From assembly GCA_021521415.1 (NCBI GenBank), contig JAIQDT010001952.1:1-64000 (forward strand): a stretch of 64,000 bases of DNA. Reading direction: 5' to 3'. The stretch is from Bidens hawaiensis. Lineage: Eukaryota > Streptophyta > Magnoliopsida > Asterales > Asteraceae. Below are positions 44,407-56,507 of the stretch, piece after piece (position 1 is the stretch's first letter; every line of letters starts with the position of its first letter). The position numbers and the translations under genes are program-made. A model generated the notes under the pieces. It was not told the origin of the DNA. It searched no databases and saw nothing but the letters and a program-made list of their open reading frames with translations.

Positions 44407-44410
44407 TCTT

Positions 44411-44483
<73 letters not shown>

Positions 44484-44486
<3 letters not shown>

Positions 44487-45596
44487 TAAGTTCAACAAAT
44501 AAATCAAATTATTGCAAGAAATGAGAGAAATGAATATGCGCTTCTAGTTTTATTTTAGGTTTTAAATATTTAAAAATAAACAAAAAAGATGTAAATACAA
44601 CAATAAATGCATTCTCTCTCTACAATTAATACAACTAATATAACCATAATAAATCTCTCTCTAATTAATATATCTAACTAATTTAACTATAATAATTAAA
44701 AACATAAAAACACTTCTTTAGTTTTATTTCTTATTTATACATTCTTCATTTTATTCAACATAAATACAATTATTCATATAATACTATTTTTTATATTAAA
44801 AAAATAATTTCCACTCAATTTATTATCATGTTTTTTAACACTAAATATCAAAACATAATATTTTTATTTTTTCAATTGGTATATTGTCATAAATAATAAG
44901 AAAAAAATATCATACAAATGTGTCCATTAAATGTAAACAATAAATATACAATCTACACAAAGTTATATAACCGTAGGGTATGGATAGGGTATGCGTTTTG
45001 AGGTCAATACACGTACCCGGAACCGTACCCGATTTATACCCGTAAATACTGGACTCGGTCATACCGTTTACCCGATACCCATTTATACCCGATACCCCAT
45101 ACCAATATTCTAATAACCGAAATAATACATGAGTTTTTATAGTATATTTTTATGTTTACTTCACAACTTTTATGTTTAAGCTTTTGTAAAATGCATATTA
45201 CTAAGTAAATAATTTGTAATTAAGTGGATTTATGGTTTTTGTAATATCGTTTAATTATTTTTATATATTACAAAGCAAATTTAAATTTTAAACAAATTAA
45301 AAAATGTATAAAAGAATTACAAATTCAAAACCGGGTATTAATACCCGGTCATAGATGGTTTCAATACTCGAACCCGATCATACCCTACCCGGGTACATAG
45401 GGTTGAGTTTTTCTCCTCAATACCCTACCCGATCCCTACCCGATTTCTCTCAATACCCGATTTTCCAATACCCGGTCATACCCGAAACTGGTTCCATACC
45501 TGAACCCGGGTATTAGAAAAAACCCAATTTGTGCACCTCTAGGCTCATATTCATTTCTTGCATTTATTGCAATAATTTCTCTCTTGAACCATCCCC
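44484..45596. mobile_element. TIR element 2 (non-autonomous), with insertion
   Basis: Same ends as element 1 (left 44484-44550, right 45543-45596) and the same left interior up to about 44970. Most of the right interior is replaced by the GGGTAT/ATACCC-rich segment at 44972-45541. It ends CTTGAACCATCCCCTATA, which pairs with the start of TIR element 3. Confidence 0.6.
44972..45541. mobile_element. hAT-like element rich in TACCCG words
   Basis: Dense ATACCCGG, TACCCGAT and CGGGTAT words; right end GTGCACCTCTA (minus TAGAGGTGCAC), like hAT termini. No clear left terminus or 8-bp duplication and no ORF. Confidence 0.4.
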
Positions 45597-45621
45597 TATA
45601 TATATATATAAATATATATAT

Positions 45622-47884
45622 AGGGGATGGTTCATGCGAGAAGTGAAATTATAGCGAGAAGTGATTCTTAGCCATTGATTAAGTGTAATCAATGGTCTAA
45701 AATACAAATGACATTTTAATAATTACAAGAGGCATTGATATAGTGAATATTAATGTGAAAGGGCAAAAATATCATATGTATGTAGGCATAAAAAAACGGA
45801 CGAGCTTTATGAAATCCCTTAAATTATGCCTATAGAACTTACATTTGGATTATAGTGTATTTGATCAAAAAGAAAAATTATGATTTTTATTATTGGATTA
45901 ATTGGTAAAGATTCAAGGATGACGGTATGCTTTTTCATTTTTTTTCAATCAAGTTTAATATAATTTACAACATTAAAGAGATGCCTACATTTGATTATCT
46001 ACTGACAATATCGATCAAAAAATCATGATTTTTATTATTGAATCAATTTGTAAAGATGTAACAACACAATGTTCACCAAACATCTCAATTGTTTACTTGT
46101 GTAAGATAAGTTTTTTTCCCTTTAACCGTGTAGGATAAGTTTTTTTTTATTGTGTAGGGTATATATGATAAGTTTTTTTTACTGTGTATGGTGTGTAGGA
46201 TACATTATTTTACTGTGTAGGGTGTGTAGTGTAAGTTTTTTTAATGTGTAGGGTGTGTAGGATAAGTTTTTTTATTTACTGTGTAAGATATTATTGTTAA
46301 CGATTGAATGCGCAGGATAGATTTGCTTACTTTGTATGGTTCGTATATGTGATTTGTTGTGTTGGATAAAATGAATATTGTAAAGTGTATGCTAAATAAA
46401 TATGTTGACTTTGTTGGATAAAGTAGTTTTCTACATGTGTAGGATGTTTACGACAAGCTTTTTTTACTATGTAAGGTGCATACAATAAGTTTTTTTTTTC
46501 TTATTATTGTGTAGGGTATGTAGGATAAGTTTTTTTACTGTGTATGGTGTGTAGGATACGTTATTTTATTGTACAGGGTGTGTAGTATAAGTTTTTTTTA
46601 ATGTGTAGGGTGTGTAGGATAAGTTTTTTTTAATTACTGTGTAAGGTGTGTAGGATATTATTGTTAACGACTGAATGTGTAAGATAGATATGTTTACTTT
46701 GTATGGTTAGTAAAATTAATTTTTTTTTCTTATTATTGTGTAGTGTATGTAGGATAAGTTTTTTTTACTGTGTATGGTGTGTAGGATACGTTATTTTATT
46801 GTACAGGGTTTGTAGTATAAGTTTTTTTTAATGTGTAGGGTGTGTAGGATAAGTTTTATTTAATTACTGTGTAAGGTGTTTAGGATATTATTGTTAACGA
46901 CTGAATGTGTAGGATAGATATGTTTACTTTGTATGGTTCGTATATATGATTTGTTGTGTAGGATAAAATGATTATTGTATAGTGTATGCTAAATAAATAT
47001 GTTTACTTTACTGGATAAAGTAGTTTTCTACATGTGTAGGATGTTTACGACAAGTTTTTTTACTATGTAGGGTGCATATGATAAGTTTTTTTTTAACTGT
47101 GTAGGATAAGCTCTTTTTTTTCTATTGTGTAGGGTGTGTATGATATTATTGTTAACGATTGAACGTGTAGTATAGATACATTTACTTTGTATGGTCCGTA
47201 TATGTCAATTGTTGTGTAAGGTATGTCGAATATATCTGTATAAAAACAAAGTTAAATGTATTTATTAAAAGATTACTATATATTTACTTGGTTTATGATA
47301 TTTGTTTTTGGAAGACATAGGTGTGCTTGAAAATGACACGCCGAATTCAAACAACTCATGGAACATGATGATGATATGCAAGAAAAATATGAAGTTATGA
47401 TAAAATAATGTTGTGTTAAAGTTCAAGAAAAGAAAGCTAAAAGAATGTCAAAATAGGAGCAGTGTGGAATTCCAAGTCTAAGTCTACGTACAATAATACA
47501 TGTATATTGTTAATTTTATTATGATTTGTATATGGTTTAAGTTTTTGTATAATGATAAATTGATGTGATGGCAATAATAACCATTTTTCGTTCAATACAA
47601 ATATTTTGTTCAATACAAATATTCTGCTTTATTATGGTGAAGTTTAAAATTGAGAACATGATCAATGGTCAAAGGCGATGATGAAAGCCTTTAAAATTTT
47701 ATTATAAACAAATAAAAACAAATAATATATTTGAAACCTATTACAATTAATATTTACCAAAACTAACATTTGAATAGATTACATTCATACTCTTGTTGAA
47801 TAATTTAATGTAAAATAAAAAGAAACGATATGATTGGTTATAACGACTTCTCGCACTAAGAATATTTCTGAAATGAACCTAATC
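45622..47884. mobile_element. TIR element 3 (MULE-like, non-autonomous)
   Basis: Left end GGGGATGGTTCATGCGAGAAG with a second GCGAGAAGTG just inside; right end AACGACTTCTCGCACTAAG and GAAATGAACC, imperfectly inverted. 46080-47160 is packed with TGTGTAGGATAAGTTTTTTT-like words and larger repeats (TTGTTAACGACTGAATGTGT near 46290, 46660, 46890 and 47145). No transposase frame. Confidence 0.55.
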
Positions 47885-47933
<49 letters not shown>

Positions 47934-48592
47934 TTATGACCAAGATTATTTTACAAGAAGATCAATGTCATAACACTAATGTTAAAATTATTTTAAGTTT
48001 AATTAATAATTGAAAACCACTAAGATGTGTTTTAAAAAAACTAATATCATTACTCAATGAACTCTCGTAAGTTATATGTTGTCAAGTAAATTGAATTAAA
48101 GTTATTTTAATTAAAACCAAGTATTATAACTTAGTAAGAATTGAAGAGTCCGACATTAAATAAAGATTTGAATGTTTTAAGTAAAAAAAATTGATGAAAA
48201 AAAAACATCAAAATGGAAAAAAAAAAATGATTTCTCTCATAGTTCAAAAGCAAAAGAGAACTCAAATTTAAATATCAGGTATTTACTTAAAAAGAATTTG
48301 TCTGTAAAATAATAATCACTAAAATTAATTTTAATAATAAAAGTAATTCATCTAATCTAATAAAGTGTATGATAAAATAATATAGGCATGTAAAACTAAA
48401 CAAATTTTGTTATAGAGTATGAACGCAAGAACATTGATTAATAGTCTCGACATAATCAAAGTTGTATAAATTACAAAATGGATTAAGTTTTAAAAAACAA
48501 AGACAAAATTAAAGAGACTTACCTTATGATTATATCATCCAACTCCAAAAGCAATATCGTGCTGACAACGTGTTGTGAAACAACGACCTATT
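47885..48592. other. (TA)n tract and AT-rich DNA without genes
   Basis: A long (TA)n run at 47895-47930, then AT-rich sequence with no coding frame. At 48565-48592 the minus strand reads ACAACACGTTGTCAGCACGA, a motif that follows the 5' LTR in some plant copia elements, so this may be a copia leader. Confidence 0.4.
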
Positions 48593-48771
48593 AACATTAT
48601 AGGAAATGCATACAATCATATAATAGAGAGAAAATAAGAAATAGAAAAGAGGATAGTTCTCAATCATTGAAAGGTATGCCTAATACAATAACAAAAAACA
48701 CTATTTATATAGCTATAGCATTATTACAAACATAATAAAAGTAGAGGTTAGAGTTGTGTATTCATAACATT
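48593..48771 (-). repeat. probable short copia LTR
   Basis: On the minus strand: start TGTTATGAATACACAAC (48771), TATA-like GCTATATAAATAG near 48709, end ...GTTTCACA next to ACACGTTGTCAGCACG. The size of about 180 bp fits short copia LTRs. It could belong to the decayed minus-strand copia pol; no second LTR is visible to prove it. Confidence 0.35.
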
Positions 48772-49129
48772 CTTCTTATTATTATTAAATTTGAAAATAG
48801 ATCCAGGCTGTTTTAAATTAATGGTTTTATAAGAATCGAAAATAATTATATGCGATCCACAATTTCATATTTATTAATTCTTGCCTACAAATGAAAAGAT
48901 TCTTAACTACTTAATAAATGTCAAGTAAGCGATTCATTAAAAACAAATCTTTTATATATTTAACTCGTTTATCACCTAACATTTTTTTAAATAAATCTAA
49001 CTTATTTACTTAACATGTTCACCAAAGCCCAAATTTATAAGCCGGACCCTCGAGATTCTTACATGTTATTCATTTCATTTAAACCATGTTGAACCTAGAT
49101 TTATTTTTACCATTTAGGATCACTTGTCG

Positions 49130-49841
49130 GACTAAGCCTAACCGGTTCGCTCACTTAGCTCGCTTTTATCCGTTACCGCCTCTATACTTTCGGTGAGTTT
49201 ACATACCCCTTTTTCCATCTTTATATTTTTTTTGGGGGGGGGGGGGTAGCATGTATATCTTATTCTATTTTACTCATGTTTTATTTCTTCATCTATTCAA
49301 AAAAACAATTCAATATGTGTTTATGTGTGATTATTGGATTTTCTATGATTATGCTCTATGTGGTTAAATATTTATTTTATGTTTGGTGGTTGGTATCTCA
49401 TCCTCATCTATTCTCATCTAGTATGATCATACATTTACCCATGTACATTGATTTTGTATCAATAAGAACGGGTCCACATCTATTTAGTTGTTTACATTTT
49501 CATAAAATTTGTAATGCTCACCATTTACATATAAACTGTAATTTACCTATATATATAACTAAAACTTATGTATTTTCAACAATCTTCGTGTTGACAAACT
49601 CTATTTTTATACATGCTACAGGTACAAGTAATTGATATTGTTCACGATCGAATATATTAGTTTTACCGTAGAATATTTATTCAAAATACATGGTGTGATG
49701 TTTTGTTTATTGAACTTGTGTACTTGTTAATATCAATGAAATTAAATAATTATTGTCGCTTTAGTTAGTGTATTTTGAGCTACTTTCCAATCAATACTTT
49801 ACTCCCCGGCATGTTTCACCACTTGTGGTCAGGGTGTGACA
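49130..49841 (+). mobile_element. gypsy LTR, 3' portion
   Basis: Ends CAGGGTGTGACA at 49841 after ACTCCCCGGCATG, like the LTR at 91-1429; both contain a GGTGAGT-type site followed 0.4-0.5 kb later by CAGGT. No primer site follows, so it is a 3' or solo LTR. The start is not determinable. A G run of about ten lies at 49236. Confidence 0.5.
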
Positions 49842-49969
49842 CTCGTAACCCCACCAGACCAACCCAAAACCCTACCACAGCAAACCTCATCTATAGTTTT
49901 CCCATTTAGGTCACCTACCTTTTACCTCGCTATTAAGAACTGCAACTTCTTAGTCATCCACCATCACAT

Positions 49970-51374
49970 CATCACCTAGTACCTAAACCATACCAATATC
50001 CATATCAACTCAACCTGAAACCGTGATCACAACTCAAACCCAAACTTTACCTTTAACCTTAACCATTGCCTTTCCAAGCCAAACCATAACCATGCCCATC
50101 CAAACAACCCTTCTCACCCACTCAATCACCCTACCCTCCACCCAAATCCATACACCCATGCCTCTTTCTAGTGGTAAATACAAGAAGGCTCCGGTGTACA
50201 CGGATCATATCCTCGATAGGATTCAGGCCCTGGAGGAATCTAACGCTAAGCGGGCTGAGCGTGGAAAAAGTGATGTTGGATTATGTGAAGGATCAGAAGA
50301 AGAAATCTGTGGAGGATGAAGAGGAAAAGATTGTGTTGGTGGAAAGGGTGACAAGACTGGATAATGAAAAAGAGGTCGTCAGAGGTCTTATTACCAGTCA
50401 ATAAAGAACAATTGAGATTCTCTCGAAGAGAATTGATGGTCAGCAAACCACATTGACCGATCCATCTTTATTATACGCACAAATTCATGATGAGATGATG
50501 AGATTTTCAAGGGTTCCCTTCATTGAAAGTAATGTACCTCCTACTCCTCTCACATTGAAACAAGTCTGAGAAATGAGTTGGATACGTAGATTGATAGGTT
50601 GATGCTTCAAAATGAGTTGTTAAAATCAAGGAGTGCATTGCTGGAGGGTGATCAATCTTATTCAAGGAATTTTGGAACCCTCATTACTAATAATGCTGAA
50701 CTCAGGTCCGAAATCAACAGTCTGAAATCAAGTTTGGAAGAACAAAGCCATCTGAATGAGGCTCAAATCAAGATATGATTTATTTAGCCAACAAATACCT
50801 TGCAGCCTCTGTGATATGGAAAATGACTAATCAGACGTTGATGATCTTAAGCCACAGCTGAATACTTCCTTTGGCGGTTGGGTGATCTCTGATGACGAAG
50901 GTGATGGCAAGAAAAGGAAGAAAGGACACTATGTAACGATCGACTGGAGTAGTGTTGTTGGTGTTTGTGGTAGTGGAGTTTGTGTTGTTGTTACCAGTGG
51001 TGGTGATGTTGTGGTGGTTAGCACGATTGTTAGCACTTGTATTAAGGTAACATGAGATGTTCATGTGGTGACTCCGGCTGTTGGAGAAACAGTCACTGAG
51101 GAAGAGGGGGAAAGTGAGGAGGATGATGAGGAGGAAGATGAGGAAGATGATCTAATAAATAGTTTCGACGAGCCGAATGATGATGATGATGATGGCTCGG
51201 ATGGAGGAAATTATGGTAGTGGTGATGGAGGTGCTGGTATCAGTGGTGGTAGTACCTTCTCCACACGTCTATACGCCACGTGAAGATCCTATGTATGGTG
51301 ATGCTACAAAGAAAACAATGGAAATGGATGCAGGCTCGGACGATGAGTTCAAGTTTATTTTTAAGGTTGACGAA
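49970..51374 (+). pseudogene. decayed coiled-coil / acidic-tail reading frame
   Basis: Pieces in several frames read like one protein. Thr/Pro-rich start (50023-50319) with KYKKAPVYTDHILDRIQALE, then a Glu/Lys/Val coiled coil (50240-50400: LDYVKDQKKKSVEDEEEKIV), further coiled-coil pieces (50630-50760: NELLKSRSALLEGDQSYSRN), and an acidic tail (51090-51230: EEEGESEEDDEEEDEEDD). It ends at an LTR start (51375). Probably the gag-like or accessory protein of a retroelement. I do not recognise the family; no catalytic motif. Confidence 0.4.
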
Positions 51375-51417
51375 TGTGACATCCTCAAATTTCGAGTAAT
51401 AAAGTTTTATCGCAACG
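51375..51417 (+). repeat. 43-bp LTR start stub
   Basis: TGTGACATCCTCAAATTTCG onward resembles gypsy LTR starts, for example 19061. It is cut off where another LTR terminus (TGTGACATTCC) begins at 51418. Confidence 0.4.
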
Positions 51418-51820
51418 TGTGACATTCCAGGATCTAGCTTACCTGTTATACCAAACAACAAAACTTAAAATATTCAAAACATTTATATAAGTCTCATTGA
51501 AACACGAGAAAACAAAATCCAAACCAAACAAGTTAAAGTGTCGCAGAAGCGTTAAAGTAATGGTTTAAAAACAATAAACCATGTGTTAAAGCACGCACAA
51601 CACATCAATGTAAACAATGCGAAATAAATGTTCATGCGGCAAATGTGACACTTGAGATATGCAATGCAACCCGCTCCTTAGCACATCTAGCAACCTGGGC
51701 AAGTACAAATACTCAAGGGTCAATGCAAGGATGGTGACTTCATAATTTGTAGTAAAAGTAGTATGTATATTATAGTATATGCAGTAAACGTAACATAAGT
51801 AATCTATGTGGATTTAGCAC
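51418..51820 (-). repeat. outer gypsy LTR, part 1
   Basis: Sequence of the same type as 51994-52300 (for example GCGGAAGCG-like and CCTGGGCAAGTAC words). It is interrupted at 51820 by LARD E and continues at 61970-62300, which matches 52470-52770. Orientation is inferred from the nested relative. Confidence 0.5.
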
Positions 51821-52324
51821 TGATGTGATGTGAAACACACATTTTTCCTTACTAGTTTCTATGTTTTTTTGCGCTTAAACGTTAACGAATATCATTTGTT
51901 TATTCGTCAATTTACATGTTTGTGTATGTGATAGGTCCCATGTTGAAGAGAGCAAAAAAACAAGTTTAAGGAAGAAGATACCAGCTCAAACAGTGTCACA
52001 CCCTCAAAATCCACTAACGGAGTTTTACCGTCAGAGGGTGTGAACTAACAGGATCGGAATCATTAGTTATAATCAAACCATAAAACAAAGTTTTAAAACC
52101 ATGAAAACGTTTACGAGTAATTAAATGCGGAAGCGTAAAACCATAGAAACCAATGTTGCGTCACCCAGGACGACATAAAACCCAATGATAACAGTTTAAA
52201 ATAAGTTTGCATAATTAAAAGTGTTTCAAGCAATGCATGATCCTAAACCGCACGCCCGCCTCGGCTACCTGAGAATAACATACTAAAAGTGTCAACACAG
52301 GGTTGGTGAGTTCACGAGTTCAAA

Positions 52325-52405
52325 TAAAATAAAGCGTTAGCGTTTGCGTTAAGCGTTTTGCGTTAAGCGTTTTGCGTTCAGCGTTTTGCGTTAAGCGTTT
52401 TGCGT
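52325..52405. repeat. GCGTTAAGCGTTTTGC tandem repeat
   Basis: About five units of 16 bases, GCGTTAAGCGTTTTGC and variants. Confidence 0.85.
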
Positions 52406-53084
52406 TACCAGATAGTGTTATGTCAATTATATATCTATAGGTAGCTAGCCTATAAAACAAGTATTACTAAGTGTTCGACACCGAAGCTGACTGTTTATCA
52501 TTTGCCTTGCCACCAGGTCTATCCCGACCATGGTATGTGTTTAGCCAAGATTACACCCACTCGACCTCCAGTCGAGTTTAGCGTTGGGTGGGGTTTGTCA
52601 AACCCAGTAGTACTACTCAACAATGACTCGCTATTATCCAATATTAAACGGTTCGATGTGAATGAAGGACTTTAGTTAACGCGTTTGCCACTTAGTCTTT
52701 ACAAGTGATATATAATTTATACTAACAAAATCTTAAATGTGTTTTTCGGAGTATGTTATCTCCCCCAAGTGAAAAGTGTTTGAAAACAGTTTAAAAGGGG
52801 TAAGTGAACTCACTGTTTGCGAAGAATTCCCAAAATAAATCACCAAGTGATGCGCGTCACAGAAAACTCTCTCTAGCGTTCTAAAACAACAAGGAGATTT
52901 TCTAAGTATCGGAACTAATATCGAGTCTCTAGACCCGGCACATAATTCCTAATTACAAGATACGTTTCGTGTTTGTTTGTGAATCGTGTGTGACTTAATG
53001 AGTACATTTGTGATACGATACGTGTGTGAGCAATTATTTACGGGTCATGAATTAATAATGTACATCACTAGCAATTACTCCCCG

Positions 53085-53220
53085 TAAGGGCAATTTGGTC
53101 ACACATAACAATTAACTAGCAATTTTTCCCCGCAAGGGCAATTTGGTCAAATCATGACAATCAATTAGCAAGTATTCCCCGCAGGGGCAAATTGGTCAAA
53201 ACATAACAATTAACTAGCAA
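53085..53220. repeat. 50-bp tandem repeat
   Basis: Three units containing CCCCGCAAGGGCAATTTGGT and AACAATTAACTAGCAATT. Confidence 0.85.
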
Positions 53221-56200
53221 TTGTCATGTTTCATGCATTTTCACAAAATTCAGCAGCTAGTTTCACCGAGACAGAAATTCTACTTGAAAGATTGTACTAT
53301 TCCACCGATCATAGCATCTCAATTAATTTACCAAAAATCATCACTAAAGAATGCATGTGTTAGGTTTCCAGAACATATTTTATTTTATTTTATTTTTATT
53401 CAACATAGATTTCTCATAATGATCAAAACACTACAGCAAGCTCATAACAGTCAAATTCATGCGCAACAGAATGTTATTTGAAATTCCTGTTAAATGAAAA
53501 ATCCAACAAATGCAAGACCACTTGGGTTAGGTTCCTAACTCAATAAGTCAACTTCCAGAAGTGGAACCAACCCAATTGGTCTCGTAGTTCATGAGATATA
53601 ACATTTACAAAACAACCTAACAGCAGGTCTAACAACTCAGCTTTGCACAACGTTTTTGTAAAATCATAAAAGTTAACTTTTACTTGTCCAAAAATTACAA
53701 GTTTGGACTTTATAGAAACTAGACTCAACATAGCACCTTGTAGTGTTAATAACCTCGACCAATTTCCACATTAACATTTAGTTACAGTTGTTTAATCATA
53801 ACTTACAATCTGTCCAGTACCAGTTTTGACCTTTAATTACATCTAAATCATTTGACTAACCAAAACACCTCCAAATTAGGCGTGGTTAGACTTTCTGAAA
53901 ACTAGACTCAGAGTACTACCTTGTAGACTCATAATTAGCTCAGTTTGCTTTTATATTCAACAAGTTACACATCGTTCAAGTTTAACAATCACTGCTGTCA
54001 AAACTCAGCAAGCATAAACGATCATCTAACATGCATTCTATGCATATGACATAACTCCAAACATGTAAAGAACGTAATTAATCACCAAAATCAGTAATAA
54101 CCCTCTAGGGTTTACAAAAAAAATCAATGATTCATCAATCTTTCACCGTTCAAAATCACATATGACTATCAATATCAAACACTAACACATAATCAATCAT
54201 CCTCTAGCCAATACCAATCATAAAACACTTAATACATGATATTCAATAATTAGGGTTTCATATTTTATACCTTAAAAACGCAGGAATAGCCAAGAGACAT
54301 GTGAGAGGTTCTTAGAAACGAGTGTAGGATGCTTCAATTGTGAAAACCAAGATCAAACAAGGGTGGTATGGTGGTGGTGAGGGGCTGCCGATCGCAAGGA
54401 GAGGGAGAGAGAGGCTGGCCGTCGGGTTTAGGGAGGGGGAAGAGGGAGTTAGGGTTTATATTAATATTATTATTAATAATACATGTTACATCTAGGTCCC
54501 TCAACATCAAAATATTACTTATCTAGCTTAAACTAACTTGTTTACATCTTGAGTTAGTGTTTTAACCAATATTATCACATAACACATAAGTCTAACACAT
54601 AATTATCACATAATTATTGTTTTGACGTTTTTCGTTTATTCACCAATTGTTTGCGTCAACTCGTTTGCGTTTCGGTGCAATTCCTGAAAGACTACACATG
54701 TAGTAAGTGTCAAGCGTCATTTAAACCCTAGTTTAAATGTAATGAGGTGTGCGTTACATATTCAAAGATCTTAAGTTTGAATTGACGGAGTTGAGTTAAC
54801 GGAGTTAACGGAGTTAACCTGAAATTGACGATTGTCACATCATTCCCATGTTAAAGAATTTTCGTCCCGAAAATTTGAGTCAAGTCGTGATGAGTGTCTG
54901 AAAAAGTAAGAAAAATTTTCAGTTTGTCATAAACAGGATTCAGATGAAGCCGGCATGTGCGTTTGAAGATAAGCGAGTCATAAAACGAAAAACCAGCCAA
55001 ATGACCTTGCCACGCAGCGCGGCCAACTAGGCCTTGGTGGTCACGTAGCGCGACGCCCTAGGGGTTGCTCAGACCTTTGACTTTCGTTGACCACGACTAT
55101 TTTGTCTTTTGTGCGCTTGTTTTGTACATGCTTTGGCTTGTTATTCAAGTTTAGGTAATGTATTTAAACCCTAAAACCCTATTAACGAAAAATAGATCAT
55201 TCCTTTCGTCCCATATCAGTTTCATACGAATTTACGAAGAGGAGAAGCAGCCAGTCTGGAGTTTCATCAACCGGTAGTCGGTTTTACCTATTTTAACGTT
55301 TGTGAGTTCGTTTTTGAGTTTTAGACTTTGAAATAAGTTCCAATCAGTTTGTAATGGATACTTTAAGATTAATTATGATTGTTATATGTTGTTCATTCAT
55401 TATGGTTGGCTAAACTTGTTTAAATCACCTAGGTTTGATGTTTAACGGTTTAAATTAACTAGTTTAGGGTGCTTAACAAGTGGTTGATTGTTTTTCTATT
55501 GTAAAGTTCATATTTTTTGATATTATTCTGTGTTTACCTGCTACCATAGACGTATCTCAGTTTTCATGTGCCCCGTGTGGTTTATTATTGCATGAATTAG
55601 TTTCGTGTAGGCGTTAATTGCATGTTTCGGTTAACACTTTATGTATTGATTGATTGTGGTAGGCATACCATTATGGTTGTGTTTTTTGGATCATTAAATT
55701 CAGTGAGTTCACCACCTTTGAGTTGGACCAATACCTTAGGTGTCGGCTTATCTTGCTAGTTAGTTGATCGGGTTAGTCGTTGCGAGACCACGTGCGGTTT
55801 TTCCATTGTCGGCTAGGTTAAGTTTTTAAGTTGAGTTATTTTATCCTTAGTATTGAATTACCCCTCTTACCCTAGGTTTGTAATTAGATAGAGCCCTAGT
55901 GAGAAATGTAGCTTAGACATGGACCAAGTGATGAGTTATTAGGGTACGCAGATTAACAACCATGAATTAAAAACTATCTAGACGTCGTTAGGGTTTTCTT
56001 GTAAAACTGACTGTAGGGACCCAATGCCTTGACCTCACATATGTTAGCCCATCTTTAGAACCATGGTTTCAACCATGTGTTTGCACCCGTGTCATCTTAT
56101 GACCGTTAAGTCATATTACCTAGGTGATTCGTTTTCTTATTATCGTTAGTTCCGTTAAGTTCCACCATTAGTTAAGTTAGTTAAGTTAAGTTAGTTTTAA

Positions 56201-56433
56201 GTAATTAGTTATATCGGCAGGACTTAGATTAGGGTTAATTATCCGAGTCATTCTCATGTGTCTTTATGTTCGACATCCGGACTTTCATTAAAATGTGCAG
56301 CTACGTGATCGGTACACTTGCCGTTTGTGTGAAGCTTATTTAGAATTGTTTGGTTTTATAAATTTAAGACTTTATGTTGAATTACGAGAATTAGTTGTTA
56401 ATATTATATATAACTTTTCGCACATCAAGTTTT

Positions 56434-56507
56434 TGGCTCCGTGCCGGGGAACGAACCCGGGTTACCCGCGTGACAGGCGAGAATACTTACCAATAGACTA
56501 CAATGAC
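56434..56507 (-). tRNA. full-length tRNA-Asp(GTC) copy fused to the primer-binding site
   Basis: On the minus strand this is a complete mature tRNA-Asp including the 3' CCA. Against the plant tRNA-Asp sequence as I know it, 67 of 75 positions agree (7 substitutions, one missing base). The anticodon loop CTGTCAC is intact. The CCA end abuts the LTR through the spacer AGTTTT, as in element A. A genomic tRNA gene has no encoded CCA, so this is a reverse-transcribed copy of the primer, not a tRNA gene. The base at tRNA position 58 is T instead of A. Not expected to function as a tRNA. Confidence 0.85.

Larger units (their letters stand above)
51994..54930 (-). mobile_element. nested gypsy LTR with PPT stub
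   Basis: LTR 51994-54839 (plus strand TGTCACACC to ATTGTCACA). Beyond it, 54840-54930 is 91 bases of internal DNA on the 5' side in sense orientation: TTTTCGGGACGAAAA and the polypurine-like ACATGGGAATGA. AAACAG occurs on both sides (51988-51993 and 54931-54936). So a 3' LTR plus stub occupies a site with an apparent duplication. No coding domain. It includes tandem repeats at 52325-52405, 53085-53220 and 54780-54825. Confidence 0.7.
51821..56427 (+). repeat. LARD E 5' LTR (with nested LTR)
   Basis: 51821-51993 and 54931-56427 are LTR; 51994-54930 is a nested insertion. Compared with the 3' LTR, the join is exact (CTCAAACAG / GATTCAGATG). It contains CCACGCAGCGCGGCC and CACGTAGCGCGACGCC words (55010-55060), followed 100 bases later by a TATA-like TATTTAAAC (55160). 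Confidence 0.8.

Noticed and set aside
48593..48771. Assigning this short LTR firmly to the copia fossil at 1430-2529
   Set aside because: Same strand and plausible order, but no paired LTR and no coding link across the 46-kb nest.
51177..51422. ORF starting with a run of methionines
   Set aside because: An out-of-frame reading of a GATGATGAT acidic tract.
56434..56507. Functional nuclear tRNA-Asp gene
   Set aside because: Encoded CCA, an eight-position decay and exact placement at a retrotransposon primer site show a reverse-transcribed primer copy.
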